DNA from: Acidobacteriota bacterium | GTDB lineage: Bacteria; Acidobacteriota; Thermoanaerobaculia; Gp7-AA8 | Reading direction: 5' to 3' | Length of the DNA stretch: 36,743 nt | NCBI GenBank assembly: GCA_016184115.1 | Contig: JACPDH010000106.1 | Coordinates: forward strand, 1-36,743 | Part shown: positions 5,822-14,611 of the stretch, in pieces | How positions within the stretch are numbered: position 1 is the first letter of the stretch | Layout: each line of letters begins with the position of its first letter | Program-made: the position numbers and the translations under genes | The notes under the pieces: generated by a model | What the model was told of the DNA's origin: nothing | Seen by the model: only the letters and a program-made list of their open reading frames with translations | Databases searched by the model: none

Positions 5822-8259
5822 CGATGCTGGCGACGCTCCTCCCGTCCACCCGCGACGACGTTCTCGCGACGCTTCCTGGCCACTCCGCGCTCCCCGCCGC
5901 GCGCCGGGATCAGCGCTTCGCGCCAGGCGTCTTCCACGCGCTCTGCGGCAACGATCTCCAACGCACCTTTCATGTCTTCGCTGAGCTCCGCGAGATCCTT
6001 GCGGTTCCCCATCGGAACGACGACGCGGCTCACGTGAGCGCGCCTCGCGGCGATGAGCTTCTCCTTCAACCCGCCGACCGAGAGAATCTTCCCTCGCAGC
6101 GTGATCTCGCCGGTCATCGCGACATCGTGCCGGACCGGGCGGTCGGAAAGTACCGAAGCGATCGCGGTCGCAATCGCCACCCCGGCTGACGGGCCGTCTT
6201 TCTGGATCGCCCCCGCCGGGAAGTGAATGTGAATGTCCTGATCCGCAAATGTCTTTCCGTCGATTCCAAGCTCCGCGGCGCGCGAGCGCACGTAGGAGTA
6301 CGCAGCCTGCACGCTCTCGCGCATCACTTCGCCGAGATGGCCCGTGACGGTCGTCTTTCCCGTGCCGCTCATCCGCGTCGCTTCGATGAACATGATCTCG
6401 CCGCCAGCGGAGGTCCAGGCGAGTCCCGTCGCGATGCCGACCTCAGGCGCACGCCCGGCAAACTCGTGCTCGAACGCCGCCATCCCGAGATACGACGCAA
6501 GGTTCGATCTCGTGACGGCCTCCGACTCGAGCCCTTCCGCAACGATCCGACGCGCCACTTTGCGCGCGATCGACGCGATCTTCCTCGAAAGCTCGCGCAC
6601 GCCCGCTTCCGCGGTGTAGTCGCGAATGATCGACGCCATCGCGGCGTCGTCGATCTCGAGCCGGTCGGGCGTGAGGCCGTGCGCGGAGAGCACCGCGGGG
6701 GTCAGATGCTTCGTCGCAATCTGAAGCTTCTCCTCCTCGTCGTAGCCCGAGAGGCGAATCACTTCCAGGCGGTCGCGCAGCGCAGGAGGGATGTCGTCGA
6801 GGAGGTTCGCCGTCGTGATGAAGAGCGTCTGCGAAAGGTCGAACGGTATCTCGAGGTAGCGGTCGGTAAAGCTGTGGTTCTGCTGAGGATCGAGGACCTC
6901 GAGAAGCGCCGCGGCGGGATCGCCTCTGAAATCCTTGCCGATCTTGTCGATCTCGTCGATGACGAAGAGCGGGTTGCGCGTCCCGACCTGGATGTAACTC
7001 TGAACGAGCTTTCCAGGCATCGCGCCGACGTAGGTCTTGCGGTGGCCGCGAATCTCCGCCTCGTCGGTGACGCCTCCAACCGAGAGCCGCACGAACTTGC
7101 GCCCGAGCGCGTCGGCGATCGACTTTCCGAGCGACGTTTTTCCAACGCCCGGCGGCCCGGCGAAGCAGAGGATCGGACCCTTGAGGTCCCCTTTCAGCTT
7201 GAGCACAGCGAGGAACTCGAGCACGCGATCCTTGACCTCACGGAGGCCGTGGTGGTTCGTGTCGAGGAGCTTCGCCGCGAGCTCGACGTCCACGCGATCC
7301 TCGGTGAGCTCACTCCATGGAAGTTGAAGCACCGTGTCGAGGTGTGTGCGAATCACGGCGTAGTCCGACGAGCCTGGTGAAAGCAGCGACAACCTCTGGA
7401 CTTCACGTCGAAGCTGCGTTCTGTAGTCATCGTCGAGCGGGAGGCCATCGAGGCGCTCGAGGTAGGAGTCGACCTCGTTCTCGATCGGCGAGTCGCCGAG
7501 CTCGTCCTGGATCACGCGGAGCTGCTCGCGAAGGTAGCGCTCGCGCTCGCGGCGATTGATCGAGAGCTGCGTCTGCCTCGCGAGGTCACGGTCGATCGCG
7601 GCACGTCCGACGTCCTTCTGCATGAACTTCACGATCCGCTCCAGCCGTTCGATCGGATCGAGCGTCTCGAGCAGCGACTGCTTCTCCTCGGTGCTCAAGT
7701 GGATGACAGACGCGAGCAGATCAGCGAAGGCGTCGACACCCGTCTCGAGGCTCGACCGGACGACTCCGACGAGGTCGGAGCCATAGCGCTCGTCACCGTC
7801 GACCAGCTTCTCGAAAACATACCCGGCTTTTTCCACGAGTCGCGTCGCGGAGTCGGCGTCGCTGGATGCGATGCTCGGCAGCGGCCTTACGCGCGCTTCG
7901 AGCATCGGTCCCGCGCTGAAAAACTCCTCGGCTTGCAGGCGCACGCCGCCGCGCAGCACGAGCTGGCATCGGTCGTGCGCGATCACGAGCTGTTGGACGA
8001 CGAGCGCGAGCACTCCGACGCGGCTCAGATCTTCAGGCGACGCCAGATCGCGGTTCCCGCCTTCCTGCAGAAACGCTCCGACGTGCGCTTCACCGTCACG
8101 CAGATGCCGAAGATTCGCGACTCCCTGCTCCGACGAAATCTGGATCGAGAGAAGGGCACCTGGAAACAGCACCGACGAAGCGAGCGGCACGACCGGAACG
8201 CGTTCCAGGTCGTGAAGGTCGCCCTCGTAGGGGCGCAAGGCGTCAAGTGTCGGCGTCAT
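5818..8259 (-). CDS. lon: ATP-dependent Lon protease
   Basis: Lon is the cytoplasmic AAA+ serine protease that degrades misfolded and regulatory proteins. The 813-residue product has the standard layout. The N-terminal substrate domain begins near RVPVVPLASSVLFPG (about residues 20-34). The AAA+ module carries Walker A GPPGVGKTS (about 367-375) and Walker B LFVIDEIDKIG (about 432-442). The C-terminal protease has KDGPSAGVAIA with the catalytic Ser (about 690) and GLKEKLIAARRA with the catalytic Lys. The last about 20 residues are Arg-rich. A likely -10 element (TATAAG, minus strand) lies only about 17 bases before the ATG at 8259 and no Shine-Dalgarno is visible, so the leader may be very short. 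It heads the minus-strand cluster. Confidence 0.97.
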   Translation of the reverse strand: MTPTLDALRPYEGDLHDLERVPVVPLASSVLFPGALLSIQISSEQGVANLRHLRDGEAHVGAFLQEGGNRDLASPEDLSRVGVLALVVQQLVIAHDRCQLVLRGGVRLQAEEFFSAGPMLEARVRPLPSIASSDADSATRLVEKAGYVFEKLVDGDERYGSDLVGVVRSSLETGVDAFADLLASVIHLSTEEKQSLLETLDPIERLERIVKFMQKDVGRAAIDRDLARQTQLSINRRERERYLREQLRVIQDELGDSPIENEVDSYLERLDGLPLDDDYRTQLRREVQRLSLLSPGSSDYAVIRTHLDTVLQLPWSELTEDRVDVELAAKLLDTNHHGLREVKDRVLEFLAVLKLKGDLKGPILCFAGPPGVGKTSLGKSIADALGRKFVRLSVGGVTDEAEIRGHRKTYVGAMPGKLVQSYIQVGTRNPLFVIDEIDKIGKDFRGDPAAALLEVLDPQQNHSFTDRYLEIPFDLSQTLFITTANLLDDIPPALRDRLEVIRLSGYDEEEKLQIATKHLTPAVLSAHGLTPDRLEIDDAAMASIIRDYTAEAGVRELSRKIASIARKVARRIVAEGLESEAVTRSNLASYLGMAAFEHEFAGRAPEVGIATGLAWTSAGGEIMFIEATRMSGTGKTTVTGHLGEVMRESVQAAYSYVRSRAAELGIDGKTFADQDIHIHFPAGAIQKDGPSAGVAIATAIASVLSDRPVRHDVAMTGEITLRGKILSVGGLKEKLIAARRAHVSRVVVPMGNRKDLAELSEDMKGALEIVAAERVEDAWREALIPARGGERGVARKRRENVVAGGREERRQHR

Positions 8260-8270
8260 CGTTGTATTGA

Positions 8271-8286
8271 GACAGCTTATACTGTC
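8271..8286. promoter_or_regulatory. shared divergent promoter/palindrome, lon and PHP gene
   Basis: GACAGCTTATACTGTC is a palindrome with 5-bp arms. On the plus strand it contains TATACT (8278-8283) and on the minus strand TATAAG, so one symmetric site could supply -10 elements for both divergent genes. The -35 regions are weak. The arms could also be an operator. Confidence 0.45.
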
Positions 8287-8322
8287 CGTGGAGTCCGAGC
8301 ATGGGCTTTTGAATTCTAGGCA

Positions 8323-9351
8323 ATGTCCGAATCAGGCGCCAATCCTCTCTGGAATCCCGAACGCGACGCTCCTGCCTCGCGGCCGCAGGATCCTGTCGAC
8401 GATCCTCGGGCGAAGCGTGCCGATCTCCACTGCCACAGCCGATTTTCCGTGTTCAAGTACTTCCGGCGCGCGAATACGCGCGACTGCTACAGCGAACCCG
8501 AGGCGGTCTATCGCACCGCCAAACAGCGAGGAATGTCGTACGTCACGTTGTCGGATCACGACTCGATCGACGGTGCGCTCTATCTGCTGAACAAGTACCC
8601 AGGTCTCGACGACTTCTTCATTTCGGAAGAGGTCGAGACCTATTTCCCCGAGACGAAGCAGCGGGTCCACATCGGCGTCTACGGACTCGACGAGCACCAG
8701 CACCGGGAGATCCAGCGGCTTCGCCCCGACATTCGCGAGCTCGTCCCCTACCTCCGCAAGGAGCGGCTCGTGTTCGCGGTGAATCACCTCCTGCAGAACT
8801 ACCGGATGAAAAACGTCGCCTCGCGCTACATCGGCGAGATGATCGAGATGTTCGACGTCTTCGAAGTCATCAACGGCGCAATGGCGTCGTCGAACAATCG
8901 CGTCACCTATCAGCTCGTCGACAACTTCCGCCGGAATGGGAGGCGGCTCTCGATGGTGGGCGGCAGCGACGCGCACACGCTCAAACACGTTGCGAAGGTC
9001 TACACCGTTTCGGCGGCCGACTCGATCCCGGAGTTCATCGAGAACGTGCGAAGCGGCAACTGCCTCGCCTGGGGCCAGGAGATGCGCTTCGTCGATCTGG
9101 TGAGCGACATCTACCTCCTCCTCTTCGCCTACTACGCGGAGACTCGAAACGACCTCCAATCGCTCGAGTACACGAGCGCTGATAAGACGCTGCAGTTGAT
9201 GGGGAGGCTCGCCGGCATTCCGACAGCCATTTCGGGGATCCCCGCGGCCATCACCTCGCTCAACTATCTCAAGCAGATCGTCGTGAGTAAGGGAATCGGC
9301 TGGAAGCTGTCGAGCCTGATCGAAAAGATCGGGCGGGGCGCGCCTAACTGA
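8323..9351 (+). CDS. PHP-domain metal-dependent hydrolase
   Basis: The product is 342 residues. PHP motifs are clear: ADLHCHSRFS (about 33-42, metal-binding His pair), LSDHDSIDG (about 77-85), VNHLLQN (about 146-152) and GGSDAHTL (about 211-218). PHP proteins use a metal cluster to hydrolyse phosphoesters, often nucleotides or nucleic acid ends; the substrate here cannot be read from sequence. The C-terminal about 90 residues after the PHP fold are an additional helical region (LVSDIYLLLFAYYAE, GIPTAISGIPAAITSLNYL). The glycine/proline-bearing hydrophobic runs may attach to membrane. Divergent from lon. It ends two bases from the convergent gene at 9354 with no obvious terminator. Confidence 0.85.
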   Translation: MSESGANPLWNPERDAPASRPQDPVDDPRAKRADLHCHSRFSVFKYFRRANTRDCYSEPEAVYRTAKQRGMSYVTLSDHDSIDGALYLLNKYPGLDDFFISEEVETYFPETKQRVHIGVYGLDEHQHREIQRLRPDIRELVPYLRKERLVFAVNHLLQNYRMKNVASRYIGEMIEMFDVFEVINGAMASSNNRVTYQLVDNFRRNGRRLSMVGGSDAHTLKHVAKVYTVSAADSIPEFIENVRSGNCLAWGQEMRFVDLVSDIYLLLFAYYAETRNDLQSLEYTSADKTLQLMGRLAGIPTAISGIPAAITSLNYLKQIVVSKGIGWKLSSLIEKIGRGAPN

Positions 9352-9353
9352 CG

Positions 9354-11111
9354 TCAGAACGCAAACGCCACGCCGCCGACGAGACGCTTCGCCTCGCGCG
9401 CCGCAACGATCTGTCCGCCGGCGTCACGCTCGCGCGTGACCGCCATGCCGAGCATGACGCGCAGGTCGACCGGGAGGCGGAGCGACTGTGCGAGGACGAC
9501 GCTCATGCGCTCGATCTCACGGTGGATTCGCGCATCGGTCGCGAGCGGCTGCGCAATCTGGCGGTAGGCGATGTCGATCGACGTTCCCGAGCCGTCGTGC
9601 GTGGCCCGCATCGCGGCCACCACGTACTCCCGATGCGCGCCCACCGCGTCCTCGGAGTCGTCGATCTCTCCCGCCGATGCATCGAAACCAAATGTCATGC
9701 TCGCGATCGCTGCGGACGCCGCCAACGCTACCGCGCGCGCCTCGTCACCGCGCTCCACGTAGAGCCCGTCCCAGAACTCCTCGAAGCGGTCGTCGAAGAA
9801 GACGAACGCCGCGTTGTCCGCCTCGGTGACAGTCGCCGAAGCAGTCACGGAACCCGATCGTCCGAGATCGCGCGAGAGCGCGACTCCGTAGCGGTATCGT
9901 GCTTCGCTCGCAGGAATCCGTCCCATTTCCGTAACGACGGGGGCCACGGCAACGGAGTCGGCGTCGCTTGCAACTTTGCACGAGCCTGACAACGTGATCC
10001 TGGCGAATTTGGTCGAGCCGGCCGACGCGACTGCCTGCGGTACGTACTCCACTCCACCGAACCGTCCCGCACGCGTCAGGAGCGCATAGCCGACACTGAA
10101 TGTCTCCGCCGGAGCGTAATCGCCGATTGTCATCACTTCCGCGTAGGCAGTCGACGCGTCAGCCTGAGTCGCGGCGCGGATCGTCTCCTCGGCGACTCTC
10201 ACCTGCACGCCGATTCCGCCCCGCTCTGAGCGATAGATCGTCCGGTCGCCTTCGAATTCGACGCCGCCGCTCGGCCCCGTTTCTCCCCTGAAAACATTCT
10301 CGCGCTCGAAGTAGCGAAGCGTGAGGCGGGTTTGCCTTCCAACCCATGCGATGCTGTGATTCTCGAGCGCCGTCTCCGACTCGCCGGCCGCGAACTGCGA
10401 CCATGACGCACTGCTCGTGGAGATGCGGTACGCCCCACCTCGCGGAGCTCGCAATTCCAGGGCGACATCCGCGGCCTCGGCATTCCCCGTCACTGCCGAG
10501 TCGGAAGTGACGATCGCACGACGCTGCCCTGCGATATCGAGGCTCCAGTCACCCAATCCACCCCTGATTGCGAGTGAAGTTCTGTCCGCGGTCCTGGCGC
10601 TGGCGAAACTGTCGAAACCCTGGAGCGACATCACGTCGCCAGCGAGCGCCGCGTTCGCTGTGGAGCGCTCTTCTTCGGGCTCGGCGAGAATCGCCGAGAT
10701 TTCGCGAAGGATGTCGCGCGGAAGCGCACGGCGCACTTCCCAGACATCGTTCCTCTCGGCTGCGGTGAGTGCGGCTTCACGTCTCATTCGGATCGAAAGC
10801 CGATGATCGCGGCGCCCGGGAACAACCATCGCGAGAGCGGGAGCGAAGCCTCGCTTCACGACGATCACTCGGTAGACGCCGAGCGGCAGCGGCGCGAGCG
10901 CGAACTCTCCAAAAGAATCGGTACTCGCACGCTCGTCGTGCTGCGCGGAAAGACCGAACGCGATCACCACCGCATCGTCGACAGGGAGACCTGCCGCGAG
11001 GACGCTGCCGCCGACGTTGAGAAACGTCTCGACCTGTCCCGATCCGCTCGCCGCCGGCGCCGCCGTGAGGCCAGCCAGAGCGACGATCGCGAGCAACCGA
11101 CCCCGCAGCAT
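9354..11111 (-). CDS. secreted protein, carboxypeptidase-regulatory-like domain and possible beta-barrel
   Basis: The product is 585 residues from the ATG at 11111, chosen because AGGAG precedes it and a signal peptide follows directly (MLRGRLLAIVALAGLTAAPAA). Residues about 30-105 form a carboxypeptidase regulatory-like (transthyretin-like) beta sandwich, with STDSFGEFALAPLPLGVYRV followed by VKRGFAP. The remaining about 450 residues are alternating hydrophobic/polar strands with many Ser, Thr, Ala and Gly. The protein ends in GGVAFAF, with the terminal Phe typical of outer-membrane barrels. There is no plug domain, so it is not a standard TonB-dependent receptor. A role as an outer-membrane or surface protein is inference. 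It lies downstream of pyruvate kinase on the same strand, after a hairpin. Confidence 0.75.
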   Translation of the reverse strand: MLRGRLLAIVALAGLTAAPAASGSGQVETFLNVGGSVLAAGLPVDDAVVIAFGLSAQHDERASTDSFGEFALAPLPLGVYRVIVVKRGFAPALAMVVPGRRDHRLSIRMRREAALTAAERNDVWEVRRALPRDILREISAILAEPEEERSTANAALAGDVMSLQGFDSFASARTADRTSLAIRGGLGDWSLDIAGQRRAIVTSDSAVTGNAEAADVALELRAPRGGAYRISTSSASWSQFAAGESETALENHSIAWVGRQTRLTLRYFERENVFRGETGPSGGVEFEGDRTIYRSERGGIGVQVRVAEETIRAATQADASTAYAEVMTIGDYAPAETFSVGYALLTRAGRFGGVEYVPQAVASAGSTKFARITLSGSCKVASDADSVAVAPVVTEMGRIPASEARYRYGVALSRDLGRSGSVTASATVTEADNAAFVFFDDRFEEFWDGLYVERGDEARAVALAASAAIASMTFGFDASAGEIDDSEDAVGAHREYVVAAMRATHDGSGTSIDIAYRQIAQPLATDARIHREIERMSVVLAQSLRLPVDLRVMLGMAVTRERDAGGQIVAAREAKRLVGGVAFAF

Positions 11112-11218
11112 CGTGGGTGTTCTCCTTCGCGCGAGAATACGCCCGTTCGCGCGCGAGTGGTACCTATCCGGGGCTGTTACAACTTGCCCGCCTTCCACTT
11201 TCACCTGATCGTTGGGGC

Positions 11219-11240
11219 TCCGTTACCCGCCCGTAACGGA
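11219..11240 (-). terminator. hairpin after pyk
   Basis: TCCGTTAC/GTAACGGA forms a perfect 8-bp stem with a 6-base loop, about 37 bases after the pyk stop. There is no T tract, so it may be a Rho-assisted end or an mRNA-stabilising hairpin rather than a strong intrinsic terminator. Confidence 0.5.
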
Positions 11241-11276
11241 AAGGGCACGATCGACATCATCGCGACACGACACGCT

Positions 11277-12710
11277 TCACGCGCCGGTGATGCGATGCAC
11301 GCGCAGAACGTTCGTCTTCGCCTGCTGGAACAACGGCGACCCCATCAGGATCACCACGTGATCTCCCGGTTGCACGAGATCGTGATCGAGCAGGAAGCGA
11401 TCGACGCGTTCGACCACGTGCTCGTGGAACTCCCCCGGGTCGGAAAGCACGAACGGCATCGCGCCCCACAGGAGGTTGATGCGACGCGCAACTTCCTCGG
11501 TCGGCGTTAGGGCAATGATCGGTGCGACCGGGCGGAACTTCGACATCAGCCGTGCGGTAAAGCCGCTTTGCGTGAAGACGACGACATGCGTCGCACCGAT
11601 ACTGCGGCACGCGTAGTCGGCGGAGCCTGCGAGTGCGTCGGTCACCCCGCGCTCGCCAACGTTGACGAATGGCTCGCGCACCTTGAGCGACCAGAGCTCG
11701 GGACTGCCTTCGGCTTCGCGCACGATCCGGTCCATCATCGCGACGGCGCCGACCGGGTAGGCACCCGAGGCGGTCTCGGCGGAGAGCATGACGGCGTCGG
11801 TGCCGTCGAAGATCGCGTTGGCGACGTCGGACGCTTCGGCGCGCGTGGGACGCGCGTTCGTCGTCATCGACTCGAGCATCTGCGTCGCGGTGATCGCGAA
11901 GCGTCCGGCACGGCTCGCGCGGTGAAGCACGAGTTTCTGTACGATCGGAACGCGCTCGGGAGGGAGCTCGACGCCGAGGTCGCCGCGCGCGACCATCACA
12001 CCGTCGGAGAGGTTGAGGATCGCGTCGAGGTTCTCGATCGCCTGCTTCTTCTCGAGCTTCGCGATCACGCCCGTCCGCTCACCGCCGTGAGATTCGAGAA
12101 TCTCGCGCAGCTGCACGATGTCGTCCGCGCGCTGCACGAACGACGCGGCGATGTAGTCGACCTTCTCTCCGACTGCGAACGCGAGATCGGCGCGGTCCTT
12201 CTCGGTGATCGCGGGGATCGTCAGCTCGGTGTCGGGGAAGTTCATCCCCTTCTTCGACGAGATCGGGCCGCCGTTCACGACGCGCGTTCTGACGATCTCT
12301 GCCTTTTCGACCGATTCGACGATCAGCTCCACGAGCCCGTCGTTGATCAGGATGCGATCGCCGACTCCCACCTGACTCGGTAGCTCGATGAACGGAGTCG
12401 AGACCCCTTTTTCGGTGCCGACGCAGGTGGCGGTCGAGATGAAGAAGTCGGCGCCTTCCTTGAGCTGAACCGTGCCGTACGTGTCGCCGATTCTGATCTT
12501 CGGCCCCTGAATGTCGCCGACGATCGGAATGTGCGAGCCGAGATCCCTCGCCACCTCGCGGATCGTCCGGATGAGGCGGCGGTGCTCGTGGTGGTTTCCG
12601 TGGGAGAAGTTCAGCCTGATGGCGTTCGCACCCGCCTCGATGAGGGCGCGGATCATCTCTGGAGTGCTCGACGCCGGCCCGAGCGTCGCGAGGATCTTCG
12701 TTCTTCGCAT
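11277..12710 (-). CDS. pyk: pyruvate kinase
   Basis: The enzyme makes pyruvate and ATP from phosphoenolpyruvate and ADP, the last step of glycolysis. The 477-residue product begins at the ATG at 12710 (MRRTKILATLGPAS); a TTG two codons earlier is less likely. Signatures: RLNFSHG (about residues 30-36), GDIQGPKIRIG, VIAKLEKKQAIEN with the catalytic Lys (about 217), MVARGDLGVE (about 240-249) and TATQMLESM (about 276-284). The C-terminal regulatory domain follows (VVFTQSGFTA, GDHVVILMGSP). Length and order are those of a standard bacterial type. It is divergent from the gene at 12797, with which it may share a promoter. Confidence 0.97.
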   Translation of the reverse strand: MRRTKILATLGPASSTPEMIRALIEAGANAIRLNFSHGNHHEHRRLIRTIREVARDLGSHIPIVGDIQGPKIRIGDTYGTVQLKEGADFFISTATCVGTEKGVSTPFIELPSQVGVGDRILINDGLVELIVESVEKAEIVRTRVVNGGPISSKKGMNFPDTELTIPAITEKDRADLAFAVGEKVDYIAASFVQRADDIVQLREILESHGGERTGVIAKLEKKQAIENLDAILNLSDGVMVARGDLGVELPPERVPIVQKLVLHRASRAGRFAITATQMLESMTTNARPTRAEASDVANAIFDGTDAVMLSAETASGAYPVGAVAMMDRIVREAEGSPELWSLKVREPFVNVGERGVTDALAGSADYACRSIGATHVVVFTQSGFTARLMSKFRPVAPIIALTPTEEVARRINLLWGAMPFVLSDPGEFHEHVVERVDRFLLDHDLVQPGDHVVILMGSPLFQQAKTNVLRVHRITGA

Positions 12711-12751
12711 GATCAATGAAATCGGTACGGCTGGCGCCGCGTTGAAACGGC

Positions 12752-12759
12752 AGTATAGA
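12752..12759. promoter_or_regulatory. overlapping divergent -10 elements, pyk and the gene at 12797
   Basis: TATAGA (12754-12759, plus strand) and TATACT (minus strand, covering 12757-12752) share four bases. Predicted leaders are about 30-35 bases in each direction. -35 hexamers are weak on both sides. Confidence 0.4.
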
Positions 12760-12796
12760 GTAACCTTGCCGTATCGATCACCGGAGGGCGATCTCG

Positions 12797-13537
12797 ATGT
12801 CGAAAAGATTCCGCTTTGCTGCCGCTTTCTTCCTCCTCGTCCTACCCGTTCTTTCGTTCGCCAGCTACACGGTGGTGATGAAGGACGGCCAGCGCTACCG
12901 CGCGAAGCAGAAATGGACCGTCGTCGGCGGGAAAGCGATCATCACGCTCGAGAGCGGGCAGACCCTTTCGCTCGATCCCAAGCTGATCAACGTTCCTGAG
13001 TCAGAGAAGGTGAACGCCCAGGGGCTCGGCGGGGCACGCGTGCTCGAGACGTCGCAGGAACCTGCGCCCGCGGCGCCGCAGGCTTCGCCCCTCAGTGGGA
13101 TCACGATCAAGAAAGGCCCCACGCAGCCGACGACCGCACCGAGCGCAGGCGCGAGCCCCTCGAAGGCTCCGGGCGCAGGTGCCGCGACCGGCTCGACGAA
13201 CCTTTCGAACAACGTCATCCAGCTTTTCTCGGACGCTTACGAGAACGTCGGTTTCTTCGATTCGAAAATCGTCGGCAATGGCCCTAACCGCCTCCAGATC
13301 ACGATGACCGCGGACAACGAAGACCAGGTCTTCAAAGCGCTCTCCGCCACCGCGTTCATGGTCACGAAGATCCCGTCGGCGACCGGCGAAAAGGTCGAGG
13401 TGATCGACCTCTTCCTGAAGACGATCAACGGCGGCTCCGGAGGCCGGTTCCAGATGACGCAGACCGATGCGGCCGACCTCGCACAAGACACGCAGAGCAA
13501 GTGGAAGGACTATTACGTCCGCAAAGTGATCTTCTGA
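12797..13537 (+). CDS. exported protein of unknown function
   Basis: The product is 246 residues. A signal peptide (MSKRFRFAAAFFLLVLPVLS, then FAS) leads to a short beta-rich module with VVMKDGQRYRAKQKWTVVG. This looks like the small secreted fold that opens many exported proteins of related bacteria. Residues about 90-140 are a Pro/Ala/Ser-rich linker. The C-terminal about 105 residues form a compact domain with alternating helices and strands (NVIQLFSDAYENVGFFDSKI ... KWKDYYVRKVIF). GGAGG lies nine bases before the ATG. No catalytic motif is visible and I do not recognise a named family. Confidence 0.75.
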   Translation: MSKRFRFAAAFFLLVLPVLSFASYTVVMKDGQRYRAKQKWTVVGGKAIITLESGQTLSLDPKLINVPESEKVNAQGLGGARVLETSQEPAPAAPQASPLSGITIKKGPTQPTTAPSAGASPSKAPGAGAATGSTNLSNNVIQLFSDAYENVGFFDSKIVGNGPNRLQITMTADNEDQVFKALSATAFMVTKIPSATGEKVEVIDLFLKTINGGSGGRFQMTQTDAADLAQDTQSKWKDYYVRKVIF

Positions 13538-13552
13538 CGGGGCACTATGCCG

Positions 13553-13577
13553 ATGCCCGACGTCATTCGTCGGGCAT
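13553..13577. terminator. shared terminator between convergent genes
   Basis: ATGCCCGACG/CGTCGGGCAT makes a perfect 10-bp stem with a 5-base loop. The stop codon of the minus-strand gene (13563-13565) lies at the start of the loop. TCGTTCTTC follows on the plus strand. The hairpin can serve the gene ending at 13537 and the one ending at 13563. Confidence 0.7.
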
Positions 13578-14555
13578 TCGTTCTTCAGGTGGACCTTCCC
13601 GAGGGATTACGACCGGCGCCGCGGCCGAGCCGTAGACGGCAACCCAACGTGCGCGCAATTGTCGCGGGTCGAGATAGCTCGTTTCGCCCGGGGCGAGCGC
13701 AATCTCTCGCGTCGTACCGTCGAAGCCGAAGTCTCTGAAGTTAGGCTCGGCTCGCAGCCTGACGATCCGCGTCGATGCCGTCGCCCCTCCGGCGTCGTTC
13801 AGGAGGCAGTTCCCCTCGAACTCACCGAAATCCCACGCCGTCGCCGCTTCGCTCTCCCTCGACGCCACGGCGACGCCGCCGACCACGCGGATTCGTGAGA
13901 CGGCGAGCGACACGCTGCGGCTTTCGACCGGTGCGACCCGGCGCGTGGGAAACGTCGTCCGTTCGCGGTTTGCGAGTGCAAGGTCGTTCCAGCGGCCGAA
14001 TGGCGGCGCACCGAGAACGCGCACGGGAAGCGTCGGCAGTCCGGAATCCCTGAGCGGAAGGTCGTCACGCCACGCACCGACCAGCGTCCAGCTCGCGTCG
14101 GTCACGATGTCGTTCTCACGCATCGGAGCGTAATCGACCGCGGCGATCAGGCCGCCGACTCCGTTCGCGCTCCGTGCCGCGACGACGATCCGATTCTTCT
14201 CCCCCTGCCTCGCGAGCGCCGTGACGTCGTATACATCGAGCGTCGACCGGCTCCCTTCGAGCGCTCGCCCCACGACTTCGCCGTTGAAGTAGAGGGTGTA
14301 CTCCGGGTCACAGGCGATCTTGATCCTGACGAACGGCGGATTGAGCGGAACCTCGAGCTCTTTGACGGCGAAGAACGCGAGCGGAGCGCCGGCACTGAGC
14401 TGCGTATCGGGCCAGATCCATTGCGCCTCACCCGTCGCCCGATGAAACTGCGCCCCGAAGAATCGTGCGAAAAACGAGGCGAGCGCCACGACGACGAAGA
14501 CGATTCCGGCAACGCGGAACCAGGCTGCGATCTCCTGTCTGTGCGATCTGTCCAT
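13563..14555 (-). CDS. membrane-anchored protein with a rhamnosidase-like jelly-roll domain
   Basis: The product is 330 residues with one N-terminal membrane helix (about residues 13-33, GIVFVVVALASFFARFF). The following domain (about 40-150) contains AQWIWPDTQL, CDPEYTLYFNGEVVG and TLDVYDVTALARQGENRIVV. This pattern resembles the beta-sandwich (galactose-binding-like) domain at the N-terminus of alpha-L-rhamnosidases and related glycosidases. No glycoside hydrolase catalytic domain follows. The C-terminal half is beta-rich with no clear motif. It is probably a periplasmic or surface sugar-binding protein, by inference. It is divergent from kdsB. The ATG at 14555 lacks a strong ribosome site. 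Confidence 0.7.
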   Translation of the reverse strand: MDRSHRQEIAAWFRVAGIVFVVVALASFFARFFGAQFHRATGEAQWIWPDTQLSAGAPLAFFAVKELEVPLNPPFVRIKIACDPEYTLYFNGEVVGRALEGSRSTLDVYDVTALARQGEKNRIVVAARSANGVGGLIAAVDYAPMRENDIVTDASWTLVGAWRDDLPLRDSGLPTLPVRVLGAPPFGRWNDLALANRERTTFPTRRVAPVESRSVSLAVSRIRVVGGVAVASRESEAATAWDFGEFEGNCLLNDAGGATASTRIVRLRAEPNFRDFGFDGTTREIALAPGETSYLDPRQLRARWVAVYGSAAAPVVIPREGPPEERMPDE

Positions 14556-14593
14556 CGAGCGAGGCGCTCCGCGATGCGGCTGCGAGCGCGTCG

Positions 14594-14601
14594 ATTATAG
14601 A
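14594..14601. promoter_or_regulatory. overlapping divergent -10 elements, kdsB and the gene at 14555
   Basis: Plus strand TATAGA (14596-14601) and minus strand TATAAT (14599-14594, perfect consensus) overlap in a near-palindrome GATTATAGAATC. The plus-strand -10 ends only 10 bases before the kdsB ATG and no Shine-Dalgarno is visible, so kdsB may have a leaderless mRNA. Confidence 0.5.
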
Positions 14602-14611
14602 ATCGCGCGCC

